Source: Massospora cicadina
Lineage: Eukaryota; Entomophthoromycota; Entomophthoromycetes; Entomophthorales; Entomophthoraceae
NCBI GenBank assembly: GCA_022478985.1
Contig: JAKSZP010009486.1
Coordinates: 1-64,000 of the forward strand
DNA length: 64,000 nucleotides
Direction of reading: 5' to 3'
The number at the start of each line of letters is the position of its first letter. Positions within the stretch are counted from its first letter, which is position 1. This document shows positions 10,996 through 22,057 of the stretch, in pieces. Below the pieces are notes generated by a model. It was not told the DNA's origin. It saw only the letters and a program-made list of their open reading frames with translations, and did not search any database. The position numbers and the translations under genes were made by a program.

Positions 10996-11261
10996 GTCCT
11001 TACACGTGTGGCAAATTTTTGCCTATGGTTACCTTTTCCCCCTGCCAGGGTGGTGGGGCCAATTGTGTCAATTCCCTTCCAACTGCGTTGCCACTGGATT
11101 TTCCTTACAGCTTGTTGCAATATGAATATATTTTTAATATAGAGAAGGCCAATTGCCTTCCCACCCACTCTTAGTGTGATCTGATTTTCCATAAGACATT
11201 AAGTATTTAATATTAACCTTCCTCTGTACCCTTATACAGAAAAGAGGTTAAGGCCCTGGAG

Positions 11262-11760
11262 GTGTGGTTAGACAACATGCACCATAAGGGTTTTTTTAAA
11301 AAACCCTCTCCCATTGCACCCACTATCATTTTTGCTCAAAAAGTTTATGATACTCTCCGCCTATGCATCAACTACAGTCATGTGAATAACATCACCGTGC
11401 ACAATCCCTATCCACTCCCCTTGAGCAAATCATCAGTCAGAAGATTGCCAAATCCTGTGTGTTTAAGCCTGACCAGGTAAGTGTTTTCAATCAAATCTGC
11501 AAAGTTTTTTGGCCTATAGTAGCTGATGGCCATTTATACTAGAAATTTTTATTTTTTAATTCCGCGTGAGGCCTTTCAGCCTCAAAAAAGCGCCCACTAT
11601 CTTCCAGCAGATGATAGGCTCTGTGCTGGGTGATCTTCATTTAATGTGTATGATGGCATAGTTTAATGATATCCTGGTGCATAAACCCTTCCCCCAACAG
11701 CATGTGAGGGACCAGGAAGCAGCACTGGCGGTGATGAAGAAGGCTGGTCTTATTTAAAGC
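11262..11760 (+). pseudogene. Reverse transcriptase of Gypsy-H
   Basis: 11262-11480 encodes LRLCINYSHVNNITVHNPYP, the RT fingers motif. After frame breaks, KKAPTIFQQMIGSVLGD leads into FNDILVHKPFPQQHVRDQ, which stands where YxDDILxxS is expected. The Tyr codon region has a stop and the first catalytic Asp is Asn (AAT near 11664). The enzyme is therefore inactive. The thumb and connection are too broken to trace. Confidence 0.7.
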
Positions 11761-11989
11761 CCTTTTGATGCAAGAGTTTGAGGGAAGAGATTACTTTATT
11801 GGGTAACCTTGACTTTATGAATGATTAAACTATCCTACCCAGAAAACTTGAGGCAATCCTTTCCTAGACCACGCCCACCATAAAAAAACAGCTGCATGGT
11901 TTTTGGGCACCACTATTTCCTGAAAAAATTCTCTCCCATTTTTTATCTGTTTGCAGCGCCTTTTCATCCCCTGAAGAAGAAGAAGATTT

Positions 11990-12450
11990 TGTGTAAATGG
12001 ACAGAGGATTGCCAACGCACGTTTGAAGCAATCAAGGAAGTTTCTATGGCAGCGCTGGTTCTCTAGCACTATGATTCCTCCTGGCCTTTTATCATGGCAT
12101 AATGTGCCTTGGTGGCAGCTGAGGAAGAGTTTTTGCTCCAGGAGCATCATGGGGTGGAATATCTTATTGCTTACTTCTCCAAGAAGTTTTCATCCAATGA
12201 GAAGTCATGGGCATTTATGACAAGGAGCTTGCTGCTGTGTTGTGGTCACTCGTCCACTGGCTATAACTTCTCCAATGGGCGTGCAATAAAGTAGTTGTCA
12301 GGACGGACCACCAGGCTCTAAAGTAATTATGTAAGCTGCATAAAATTTGTGCAACATTAGTCTTGGAGTTAATGACCTGTGCAGCTTCAACTTTGAGTAC
12401 AAATTTGTAAAAGGGACATTAAATGTTCTCCCCAATTTACTGAGATGTAA
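11990..12450 (+). pseudogene. RNase H of Gypsy-H
   Basis: CQRTFEAIKEVSMAALVL is the RT-RNase H linker. It is followed by HYDSSWPFIMA, then VAAEEEFLLQEHHGVEYLIAYFSKKFSSNEKSW (quoted here as short blocks: EYLIAYFSKKF and NEKSW), RTDHQALK and FNFEYKFVKGTLNVL. These correspond to the TDAS, VAYxSKKL, DHxAL and FxxxYxPGxxN blocks of gypsy RNase H. The TDAS block is mutated, and at least four lesions break the frame. Confidence 0.7.
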
Positions 12451-12639
12451 CCCTTTCTTGAGTCTGATGGAGGATTAAATGCAAGAGTTGACAACAGTGA
12501 TTACTCCCGCCCATATTCATGACATTACTTTTCCCACAATTTCTATGGTTGACTGGGCGCCAAATCTGCTGATGGTATCTTGGGTAAAAGTGAATAAGAC
12601 CTCTTGCTTGGAGGGACTGGAGCTGTTCTATTAGTTGGG

Positions 12640-12815
12640 TGTGCTGATGCATAAGCATACTTATCACTTGGTAGTGGTGGGGTGGCTTTTGTTCTGTGGC
12701 TAAGTTTAAGTGTTTCCCCAACTTCAAGATGAAGTAATGTCTGCTTACCATGATTTTCAGGACCATATGGGTTGATACCGCATATCCCTTAATTTTTGAG
12801 ACCAGGGGACCCAAA
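12640..12815 (+). pseudogene. Integrase zinc-domain remnant of Gypsy-H
   Basis: After RNase H the plus strand reads LELFY, LGVLMHKH, then VMSAYHDFQDHMG and YRISLNF. This fits the LLY...GVL...AHD...GHxGxxRT part of the HHCC domain. Stops interrupt it, and the sequence becomes unrecognisable after about 12815. Low similarity; assigned mostly from order. Confidence 0.35.
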
Positions 12816-13268
12816 GCTCCTGAGTGTTGGAATATACTTTTTTGCTTTTGTAATCAAAAAGTTTTTACTACAGATATTAAATCTGGAGTGGTAATTCCTA
12901 AGTATATGTTTGTCCCTAATCTAATTGAGGTAGGTCACTTTGTCTTAAAATGGCAAATAAGAGAGTAATCTTTATTTGCTTAGAGTTCACAATATAAGGG
13001 AGATCAGGGAGGTTTTTTTGGTAAATCTCCAAGAAGTCCAAGCTAAGATCTATATTTATCACAAATTGGTCATTCTGCGTCAGGATAGCTATCTTGGTTG
13101 AATAGAATTCGCTCACCACATGGATTGGGTTTGAACCCCAAGGTTAGGAAGCTCCAAGGGAGCAATAGTCAACTGCATAGGTCAGGGTTGATCCCCAACT
13201 TCAAGAGCCCTTAAATTTTGTCAGGGATTATCCCCAGTAAATGTTTCGGCTATTTGATCAGATTTGAA
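12816..13268. other. Junction between Gypsy-H and Gypsy-B, unassigned
   Basis: No protein motif on either strand. It may hold the 3' untranslated region or LTR of Gypsy-B, which cannot be tested because the other LTR lies outside the window. GGGTTTGAACCCC (about 13127-13139) is a palindrome resembling a box B, but no box A pairs with it. Confidence 0.4.
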
Positions 13269-14165
13269 TCAATTCCCTTCAGATGACACATCTAAACCTC
13301 CAATTTGGGTAGGAATTCTGACAACGCCCCCTCTAGATCTTGGCTCAGGGGGAAATGGACAGAGAAAGTGACTATGTATGCATTTTACTATGGTACACTG
13401 AAAGACCTCTACAATTGAGTGTTCATTGCCCCACTTATAAATAACTTTAGAAGGCCCTGACCAGTCGATGCCCATTTGTTGTCACTACCTCCAGGCTAAT
13501 GATGGTAGTAAAGAACTAGGTCACCTGGTTGGAAGGTGTGCAGGGGTTCATGCTTATCATTAAATTGATTAGTTTCTATACTAGTTGTAGCAGATAGGTT
13601 CACAGAAGCCAGGGCCTGAAGTCAGATAACTTCATTGGCAATACTTCACATAGTGACTTAAGGGGCTTTGGGGGAGGCTTGGTCAAGCATAGCCTGCACT
13701 TTAGAAAGCATCTGTGGATTTCTTCCAAACAACGCTTGGAAGGGCGACATCTTAGTTATTTGATGATAGCTGATCCTAAAGGCTATAATTACACTAGGAA
13801 AATATTGGGGCCAATGGAGGGGGTCAGTAATAGCCATTTTCTGGAGGGTTGCAGTTATAGTACAATTTTCCCGCTTTAACATTACATTGGTTGCAAGATG
13901 GTAAGGGGTGGAGGCACCTGTGTGGTTCCCATCAGTTAAGCTAAATTTTTTCACCAGAATCAATCAGAAGTTTTTCCCTTTATCAGAAAGAATGATGTTA
14001 GGGCACCCAGGTTGGGTGATAATTTGATTATAAAAAAACGTGTCAGTAGCCTTTGCCAAATCTGAGGGTAGAGATACTGCTTTAATCCACTTAGTTACTT
14101 GGTCCACGGCTAGAAGGAGGAACTGATGACCATTTGTTAAAATCTGGGCCGCTTTGATGATAGCT
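13269..14165 (-). pseudogene. Integrase core and C-terminus of Gypsy-B
   Basis: Reading leftward: TNGHQFLLLAVDQVTKW (14145-14095), QPGCPNIILSDKGKNF around the second catalytic Asp, then TPYHLATNVMLKRENCTI with the catalytic Glu region, ISYHQITKMSPFQALFGR (13963-13658), a GDLVLY box near 13520, and WSGPSKVIYKWG (13475-13269), the SH3-like end. This is a D-D-E integrase in several frames. The TxxxVKREN motif has Leu-Lys in place of Val-Glu, but the downstream Glu is kept. No chromodomain was recognised. Confidence 0.75.
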
Positions 14166-14832
14166 CACTTCTGCTCCCTGATTTCAACTTCACAGATTCT
14201 TGACCACTTGCGTTGATTGACTGAAAACAAAAACTGGGGCAATAATAGTATGAAGCTTATTAAAGTTGATTGTCCAAAATTCACATTGAGTAAAGGGTCC
14301 AACGCTAACCAAGTGCTTCTTCCTTTTGAAGATATGTTTGACCTGGTAGGGATCAATTCCCTATTCTCTTCACGAATAGCCAAGTGGCGATTTGATAACA
14401 ACAACCTAAGGATATCTGATCCCTGCACTCTTATCCCAAGAGTAAGCTATACAACTTATGTATAAACAACTAAGTTATTATCAAGTTTGAATCTAATTTA
14501 ATAGGGAATTATTGGGGTTATTAATAGTATAATCAGCGCACAGCTTTTCAGATGTCTGCTGGGATCACTTAATTGTTCCCCTAAATTGGATTGATTCTTG
14601 AGTCTTAGGCACTGAATCTTGGCAGATATCTTTGCCTTAATTTTCTTAGGTAACATAATCCTCTTTGTTTGGTGATAGATTTATTGGTTACAGGAACTTG
14701 AAAACAATAGGTTCAGGTTGTGTTGCCCAATGACAATTCTACCTTTTGTCACAAGCGTTAGAATGCTTAGGTAGTTTCTGATGACTCCCCATCCATTTGC
14801 TCCAAACAATTTCCTTAATAATTTGACTATCG
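14166..14832. other. Unexplained insert in Gypsy-B integrase (left part)
   Basis: Gypsy-B integrase is expected to run directly from VGPLPQASNG (33985-33945) into NGHQFLLLAVDQ (14145). Instead about 670 bp here plus about 160 bp at 33785-33944 stand between them, split by Gypsy-A. The joined stretch has frames such as EIILDNIEQEFDEGMTP and IIKEIVWSKWMGSHQKL reading through the Gypsy-A target site on the minus strand. Origin unknown; a solo LTR or a second decayed element is possible. Confidence 0.4.
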
Positions 14833-14837
14833 GGTGT

Positions 14838-15987
14838 TGTATAAAAATTTACTCTAGGTTGATTATCTGCAAGAAACCCAATAACATTTTTACTGCACAG
14901 GTTTGATTTCCTCATGCACTTTGTTGCATTGTATAGAATGTATTATTAATAGATAATAGTATGGAGACTATTATCCATAGTTAAGATTGAACTATATTTT
15001 GGCCCAACACTTGGAGAGTATTTCTAATTAAATACAATTGAAGTTGTACTTGTAGGGATTCGTTCCCTATGCTCTTGTCTACCTGATCTTTGCTAAGGTT
15101 TCCTGGTGACAGTCTCTCTCAGCCTAACACACAGTCAGCAGCTATCCCTGATTGTAATTCCTTCTTCTCTAGATCCCCACTTGGATCTTTATTCTTCTCT
15201 CTGAGAGTCTTCCAATTATTGCCCTCTGCAATAATATCCTTGAGATAGAACAACACAATAGAAGCTGATAGTCTAACTATACACCAAATTGATAATGTAA
15301 CTACTGTAAACACTGTTCTCGTCAATAATGTTCCTGTAGATAATGTTTTTTTATTATAGCAAATACTAGGGAATTATATAGTGGGGTATTCAGCTGTCTA
15401 ACCCTCAGTTGACACCTCTTTGATGAAATGGCAGCTATTGCCATTAAATCACCCATCCTCATCAGCAGTAATGGTCTTCTCCATCCTGGCTAGGATTCTG
15501 TTATTGGACATCTTCAAGACCTTAAACAGAAAGAGTCAGAAAACTTGTCCCTAACTTTTTCCTCTCTATCTAAGAGAACCAACCATAATTAGCTAGCGAC
15601 CTGCTTAGGTAATGGAACTTATTACCCATTATGGCAGGTCACTCACCAACCGATTGATTTGCTAGTTGCAGGTGGCATCACTTGCCTTGCAACTTACTAT
15701 TCATTCCCAATCAGTTGGTGATGAAACCTGATTGATACTAATTGGTACACCTGATAGTTAATCACTATCAGACGCCCTATTTCATCAGCAACTCTGACTG
15801 ATGAGATCTTAAGTATTCATCCAGATCAATCCCTGACGGATATGACCAGGTGAATATCCCAAGATCCCCCAAACGTAGTTCCTCTGAAACTTGGCCAACC
15901 AATTTCTGATTCACTTTGCCTTAGGGATTTTTCCCTAGTGATACCAGGTAATCTATCAGGCTGGGAATATGGGCAAAAATCCCAACA
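14838..15987 (-). repeat. 3' LTR of Gypsy-A (1150 bp)
   Basis: Starts TGTATAAAAATTTACT and ends AAAATCCCAACA on the plus strand. Its match is split between 27340-27545 and 32823-33779. The part from about 15043 to 15987 is nearly identical to 32833-33779. The first 205 bp differ visibly from 27340-27545, at roughly one base in six to seven by eye. Confidence 0.9.
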
Positions 15988-16531
15988 CATCCCCCTCTTG
16001 CCTAGATTTTCAGCTTTAAAAGGACTGGGGCATGAGAACACTGCTTTGGACACCTGGTCTAATACTTCATTGGTTCAAGTGGAGTACACTCATCAATACT
16101 CAACGCTGCTTGGGGTGACCTTCAGCATATGTCATTCTTCCTCTTCCTCCTCGCTACTGCCTTCTTAGAGCGCGGTCCCCACGACCTGCTGTCATGCCAG
16201 GCTGATAAATTTACTCATGACGATATTAGTCCTGGGATCCAGTTTTCCCCCTGTCAGGGTATATGACCCGCTGTCATATTCAGAATTCTTGGTCCAGCGT
16301 CCTTGATTTCCTGATTTTCTCCTCATCCCAGATAGGAGACCCTGCCATTGATGTTTGTTTTGTGGCTTATTTAAGAATACCTATTTATTATTCATCCTTG
16401 TTTTTTCTTTCATAACCTCTTGGCATAATTCATTCTTAATTCTTCCCTTGGAGAGCTTATCTCATTAATTTTGTGATTAATTTCTCCGAAATTGGAGCTT
16501 AATAGATTATAGAGTGCATGATGTCTACTTC

Positions 16532-16539
16532 TATATAAG
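16532..16539 (+). promoter_or_regulatory. TATA box before opposite-strand frame in Gypsy-A
   Basis: TATATAAG stands about 40 bp before the start of the plus-strand frame at 16572-17564. The only ATG in between (16541) is in another frame and leads to a stop, so a small deletion may have separated it from the long frame. Confidence 0.35.
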
Positions 16540-16571
16540 TATGAAATCCCCTCTCGCATCCAGCTCATATA

Positions 16572-17564
16572 TTGAATTCTGAGTCTCACTACCAGCAGCT
16601 CCTCAATAGTTTCTCTGATTCAGACCTCCGTCTCTTCCAGCAGATGAGTCAGGATACTCAACAGAACCTCTTTTATGGTCCTTCCAGGACTCATACGCCT
16701 AGTCTGGTGCAAGCAGCTAGTCCTTCTGTCAAATTACCAGAAGTGGTAACTAATCCCTCCAAAACCAGGCTGGCTATCATTTTGAACAACTCTTGGCCAA
16801 CTCTTCCTCTGCCGTTGATTCCATAGTTGGACTTCAAAACTCTCCTGGATTTGGCTCCTTTTGCTGATGCTCTGAATATCATTGTAGATGCTCTGGAGAT
16901 TATGCTGGTTGCTCTGGATCGTTCATTTCTGGCCAGGTCAGACCTGCTCCCCAAGTTTCTCTTCTGACTTGGTCAATTTTACAAACTCACTGTTCTGGTC
17001 TCTGAGCTCTCAATCAGTAACAGTATTCACTTTGAGCTCCCCTACGCTGAACTCTGGGCCCAAGTCACTGAGGCTTTGACTTTATTGCTGAATCCCTCTG
17101 ATCTTAATAACCTATTGAATTGGGATACTGCCACTTATGCTCTTCGCTTTGCTGGCCAAGTTCTTTGAAGTTGGTCCACAAAGTTTTCAGCCTCGTCTGG
17201 GTTTTACCATTTGTTCAGCTTTAGCTTCCAAGAAGCCCATAGTTGCCACTTTCAGGATGCAATCTGCTCTCTGCACACATACCTCTTCTCCAGAGCTTCC
17301 CAAAGATATCTTCCATTTATGGCGTTGATAGGGGGCATGATTTGGCAACCCCCAACAAGCATCCATTCTTTGTTACTGGCCCGTATGTCCAGTGTCCTTG
17401 ATGAAGCCTGTTGGCAGGCGCTCAGGACTAATCTTCTGGCTTCGGTGCCATATCAGGATTACTTGGGGTTATTCACTAATTGGCTCTTCTTATACTGTTG
17501 CTTTCCTCCCCACTTTGGGGTTTTGAGATTGGCTTCCTCCAATATCTCAATTCCCTTCCCCTAG
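16572..17564 (+). pseudogene. Opposite-strand reading frame in Gypsy-A 3' region, unknown protein
   Basis: One frame spans about 330 codons on the plus strand, against Gypsy-A, with only three internal stops (TAG 16824, TGA 16965, TGA 17166). Between the stops the text is coherent and leucine-rich: SHYQQLLNSFSDSDLRLFQQ, ALDRSFLARSDLLPKFLF, SIHFELPYAELWAQVTEAL, ATYALRFAGQVL, FQDAICSLHTYLFSRASQ, ACWQALRTNLL. No signal peptide, zinc finger or catalytic motif is apparent, and I do not recognise a family. Accessory antisense frames between pol and the 3' LTR are known in some plant gypsy elements. No in-frame ATG remains. It could also be captured host sequence. Confidence 0.5.
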
Positions 17565-18049
17565 TCATTTTCTCTCAGGACTTGGCATCCACTCAATAAA
17601 CATGGTTTTGTGTAGGTCTTGCCCTCACTAGCATCTGATCATATATCAATTTTGACAGACTATTCATTCCTACCTCAATCCATCCTCCCTCCCCCAGGAT
17701 GTGACATATGTGGATTCATCCCTGTACTGAGGACAATCAATAAAAATAAAAATTATAAAAATACATTGGCTTTTAATCTATGCAGTTTAACCTTTTTTCC
17801 CAATATCTTTATCATTTTTTTTATCTTTATTCTTCTTTTTTACTATGGGACTTGACCTTGTTTTGGTTCAGCGGTCCATCTTTTTCCCCCAAACTGGGTC
17901 TTGGGTACTTAAACCTGCTAGTTTTTTATGGTTCAAAGGTCCTTTTTTGGACTTAAATATCTAGATTGGTTCAGAGGTCCTTTTTTCAGACTTGACCTAA
18001 TTATCAGGACATGACCAACTTAATGATTCATCATTCCTTTGGAAACTCT
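17565..18049. other. Non-coding 3' part of Gypsy-A
   Basis: T-rich sequence with three loose copies of GGTTCARNGGTCC (near 17868, 17931, 17970) followed by T-runs. On the coding (minus) strand these are purine-rich A/G tracts, reminiscent of polypurine tracts. No protein was seen. Confidence 0.4.
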
Positions 18050-19292
18050 TTTATTTTTTTCATCAATCCAATACTTCATATACTTAGCGTGGACTTGATT
18101 CACAACTCTTCCATCCAGGAGATTCTTGATGGATAAGCATTGTTTGCCATCTTAGTGATTACTTCAAACGGACCCAACCACAACGCATATAATTTGTTTC
18201 TTCATCCTAAACCATGCATATTGCAATAGGCAACTCTTTCCCCTATTCAATATTCTTCTAAGGCCGGTCAGTTCTTATCATCCATTAATTTCGCTCATAT
18301 CCTTTTATTTAAGGTTGTATCAAATGATTGTGATTGCATATTGATCAGGATACTCATCAGTCAGTTCAGGTCTGATTGGTACTCATACTCAATGTAGGTT
18401 CCACCACCAAATATAGGATCGGTGGCAACGTGGCTTTTCTTCCATATAACAATTCAAACAGCACCTTTCCAATCGCCATATGATGCCTAATGTTGTAGGC
18501 AAACGTCACTAAACTCAGGTATGTTCCCCATGCAGAAGTTCTCCCTGTGACTAGCTTCCTCAGCGTTGTGGCCAGCATTCCATTGACCCATTCTACCATT
18601 CTGTTTGTCTCAGGCTGGTATGGTACTGACATGACTCCTCAGATCCCCATTATCTTGCTTAACCTCAGGATCACATGAGATGTGAAGTTAGTACCATTGT
18701 TGCTAAGCAGGGCCTGCGGACATCCATGCCAGTATACCACTTGATCCAGGATGAACCTCACAGTACTGGTAGCCTCTATTCTGGTTAGAGCCTTCATCTC
18801 GACCCATCTTGTCAGATGGTTGATGGCAACTATGATGTACTTGACTCCACCTGTGCTCATCATCAGCAGTCCCATCACATCGATGGACACTGTGTTCCAG
18901 TTGAATCCAAGGCGGACCATTCAGTATCCAGTTATATTCTTATGTGGTTTGTGCAGCTGGCTCTCCACACAACAAGCCAGATAATCAGCAACAACGTAGT
19001 TGATCAATTCCCAGTAATAATACTGTCAAATATGGTTGGTTGTTTTCCTTAGGCCTCCATGCCCAACAACCTTATGAGTTGCTTGTACTATTGCTGCTCT
19101 TTCCGATGGTTTTGGGAATAATAGCCACTTCCCAATGATTGTCTTGAATACTTGTCCATCCATAGTCTTGGTGTTTTCCATCACTTTCTGAAGCGGACCT
19201 TGGAATTCTCGGGGCTCATCCCCAAATTTTCCTTTGACCAATCTCTGGAATAGCTCATCCGCCTGTGGGTATACCAACTGGACCATTGGCAA
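18050..19292 (-). pseudogene. Integrase of Gypsy-A
   Basis: HKVVGHGGLRKTTNHI begins the HHCC zinc domain (19292-19026), continued by ADYLACCVESQ. The core follows: SIDVMGLLMMSTGGVKYIIV, AINHLTRWVEMKAL and GCPQALLSNNGTNFTS (18920-18639), then VPYQPETNRMVEWVNG and TFAYNIRHHMAIGKVLFELL (18632-18366). The C-terminal GERVAYCN and LWLGPFEVITKM complete the SH3-like part (about 18270-18100). The second catalytic Asp (usually SDxGxxF) is Asn here (SNNGTNF). Frames break between the blocks. Confidence 0.8.
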
Positions 19293-19319
19293 CTGTGATA
19301 AGCCATCCGCATTCTGGTG

Positions 19320-19694
19320 AGAAGCCCCACTCAGTGGACTATCTCATAATTGTAAGCCTGAAGCTTAAGTGTCCATCAGGCCAGTCATCCTTCCAGTTCT
19401 CTTAGATTGTGCAGCCAACGTAGCGAAAAGTGGTCCATTCCACCTTAAAGTGCGTTCCATGGACTTAACCTGAAACTGCTTGCATGCATAAATGACCGCA
19501 AGGCATTACCACTAAGTCATGGTGTAGTTCCTCTCAGCGGCTGATAGTGTCTGTCTCACATACGCCACCAGATGCCCATCCCAAAGTTCGTCAACTTGGC
19601 TAAGTATGGCGCCGATCACCACCAACAATACATCAGTTTGAATGATAAACTCCCAATCAAAATATAGATATTTTAGAATCAGAAAATCTATCAT
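19320..19694 (-). pseudogene. RNase H of Gypsy-A
   Basis: EFIIQTDVLLVVIGAILSQ, GHLVAYVRQTLSAAERNYTM matches the (I)TDAS...GAVLSQ...VAYxSRxLxxAExNY layout. The Asp of TDAS is kept, with Val in place of Ala-Ser. The rest toward 19320 is broken. It sits directly downstream of RT, as in other gypsy elements. Confidence 0.7.
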
Positions 19695-19861
19695 ATACCA
19701 GCGTAACTCATTGAAGGAATCCTGGGCCTCTTCATTCAGTATGAATCCTTTTTTGGATCCTTTAATAGATGGAATAATGGCTCAGCTATTTGGGTGAAGT
19801 CCCAAATAGATCTTCTGTAGTATCCGACCATCCCAAGGAACACTTGGATGTCTCAGACACT

Positions 19862-20571
19862 CTATGGTACAGCATTACGCTCTATAGCTGCTATCTTATG
19901 GGTTTGCAGCTGTAATCCACTTGAGTTGATTACGAATCCCAGGTATTCCAACTCTTTCTTAAATAAGTGGAACTTCCTTGGCTTGATCTTCAGGTTAGAC
20001 ATGGACAGTCGCTTAAATACTTCTTCCAAGTGGTGGATGTGATCAGTAAACGTCCTACTGAACACGTTAATATTGTCCAGATATACCAGGACGCGGGACA
20101 ACTTTAAGTCGCTAAACATCATATCCATGGCCCTCTGAAACGTTGAATGCGCATTGCATAGACCCTGGGGCATCCTCGTTGGTTGGTATAGCCCCTTCAC
20201 AGTAAGAACTGCGCATTTTTTTGGTCTTCCTTTGGCAAGTCAATCTGCCAATATTCTGAGATCAGATCCATTGCAGAGAAATACTTCACTTCTCCTAAAT
20301 GATCTAGCACATCGTTGATCCTCAGTAGGGGATATGAATCCTTCTCCGTGATTTTGTTTAGCCTTTGGTAGTCAATCACCACCTGGTTTGATCCATCCTT
20401 CTTCTTCACGATCAGAATTGGACTCGCCAAGAGACTTGTTGACAGAACTAGAAGCCCATGCTTTACTAGTTTGCTGATCTCATCCTCCACAACTGCTTTG
20501 GCAGCTTTCAATCTTTGGATCAGTCTCATCCTTATTGGTAAATTTTCCCCAATGTGGACCTTGTGGATCAC
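19862..20571 (-). pseudogene. Reverse transcriptase of Gypsy-A, YLDN active site
   Basis: Two overlapping frames (20571-20197 and 20200-19862) are joined by a frameshift near 20200. They read ILIVKKKDGSNQVVIDYQRL, DSYPLLRINDVLDHLG, YFSAMDLISEYWQIDL, then QPTRMPQGLCNAHSTFQRAM and VLVYLDNINVFSRTFTDHI. The catalytic YLDD is YLDN (20083-20072). The second Asp codon GAT is AAT, a G to A change after C, so a former CpG. The enzyme cannot be active in this copy. Confidence 0.85.
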
Positions 20572-21334
20572 GTCTCATGCACATCCCAAATTGTGGTCAT
20601 CCTGAGCAAACACTTACCAATATTTCTCAAATAGTTCGAGCGCCTCCTCTTGCTGGCCTTCCAGAAGATCAGTGAGCTGCTCTTGATTAACCAATAGGTT
20701 GATACTTTCAGCTACCCCAGCCGGTAATCCCATTTTGTTGAGAGACCCAAAATCATGGAATCTTCTCAATTCAGACATTGAGATCAGATGAATAAATGTG
20801 ATGATCTGAATCCTCTTGATCTTCATCGGTTTTTCACTCAAATTTGCCAGGAGAACTTGGATTTTTTCATGCCCCAGCATCATTATCCCAGGAGCCACCA
20901 ATAGCTCCACTATGGACTTCTTCTAGGGGCTTCTGAACTCCCCATACAACAGCTCAGGAATCTCCAAAGTCAACCCTATGTCAACTATCATCTGCAATCT
21001 GGCTGGTATGGTCCTCTCATTCTTGATCCTTAGTGGAATTCCCCAGTTCTCTAGTAGTTTCCGCCGGCATTTCACGTCACTTAACCAACTAATAGGTACC
21101 AGATCGAGACAATGCCATCATTGTATATCAGATTGATGAAGTTGTTTCTCCAATCTAATGAAGCTTCACCATTTTCTGGTATACCAAGGGTAACGTCTGA
21201 CCCAAGATGGTCAACATATTATCCTCAAAGTTACATTTAACTCCGTACTTCCGTAGAAATTCTGTTCTGATCAGGATGTCATGGTTTTGGTTCACCAAAA
21301 CTATCACTGGCGCAGACACCACCAATGACCCAAA

Positions 21335-21535
21335 TCATAGTGGCAGCGCACTATACGCTCCACTGGAAACGTTGCTGTTCATCCCATCTGTCCCATATTC
21401 TCTCTTGTGTTCCAAGTCTGGTGAGATCTTCATCCTCTGTACCAGCTTGGTCAAGACAATATTGATGGACGCTCCGCTGTTGACAATTGCCCTCACTCTC
21501 ACTCGGTTCACTTGTATATATATATGTACACTCAA
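21335..21535 (-). pseudogene. Retropepsin of Gypsy-A, Asp to Asn
   Basis: VRVRAIVNSGASINIVLTKL corresponds to the protease core IDSGAxxNIVxxxL. The Asp codon is Asn (21481-21479, AAC after GTC, again a former CpG). The rest of the protease (to about 20910) is in several frames, with 20910-20614 (LLVAPGIMMLGHEKIQVLL) forming the protease-RT linker. Confidence 0.75.
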
Positions 21536-22015
21536 GGTATTGTAATATAAGGTTTACTGAATTAATGGCGGCATTATTAGCCAAATCTAGGGTGTGAATA
21601 ATTTGCACCAATAATTCAGGAAACAATTCCTTTATCACGCTGAGGGGGATAGACAGATTAGCCTCATTTAAATGGATGTTAGATAACTCTTCAGAATTCT
21701 CAGCGGTTTGAATCTTATCCGCCAGTAGTCAGGTGTATGGCTAGGAAACTTACTGGATTATCACAGGGTCAATTCTTTTCGCCCTGGCTCTGATCGCAGC
21801 AGTCACATCCATATTGACCACTTGATATAGATCATCCTGCTTGTCGTCTACAAATAGATCACTAATATTGATTTCAACATTCATGATATTGGGAGAAACA
21901 GGTTTCTCCGCAGCTCTAGACTGTTCCTTGTCTAGGCCATGGGACCTTTTCCTGAATCCTTGGCGGCTGCTGTCTTTTTGGCCTGGACCACGTTAGTCTG
22001 ATCCTTCAGCTTTTT

Positions 22016-22057
22016 ACAGTGTACGGCGAAATGTCCTTTCCTGACACACTGATAGCA
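22016..22057 (-). pseudogene. CCHC zinc knuckle of Gypsy-A Gag
   Basis: The minus strand reads CYQCVRKGHFAVHC, a perfect Cx2Cx4Hx4C retroviral zinc knuckle with lysine-rich flanks, marking the nucleocapsid end of Gag. Confidence 0.85.

Larger units (their letters stand above)
9106..12815 (+). mobile_element. Gypsy-H: decayed Ty3/gypsy element
   Basis: Left to right: Gag module (9106-9417), gag remainder (to 9662 and beyond), protease (10690-10995), RT (11262-11760), RNase H (11990-12450) and a degenerate integrase zinc domain (about 12640-12815). All are in short frames separated by stops. It is the same family as Gypsy-I and points the other way. It stops abruptly before the minus-strand integrase of Gypsy-B begins, so its 3' half is missing. 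No LTR or TSD was found. Confidence 0.75.

Noticed and set aside
13120..13180. tRNA-like GGGTTTGAACCCC palindrome
   Set aside because: No convincing box A and no acceptor pairing; likely chance.
17867..17990. Three GGTTCARNGGTCC copies considered as a regulatory array
   Set aside because: Only three loose copies in T-rich DNA; more likely remains of purine tracts.
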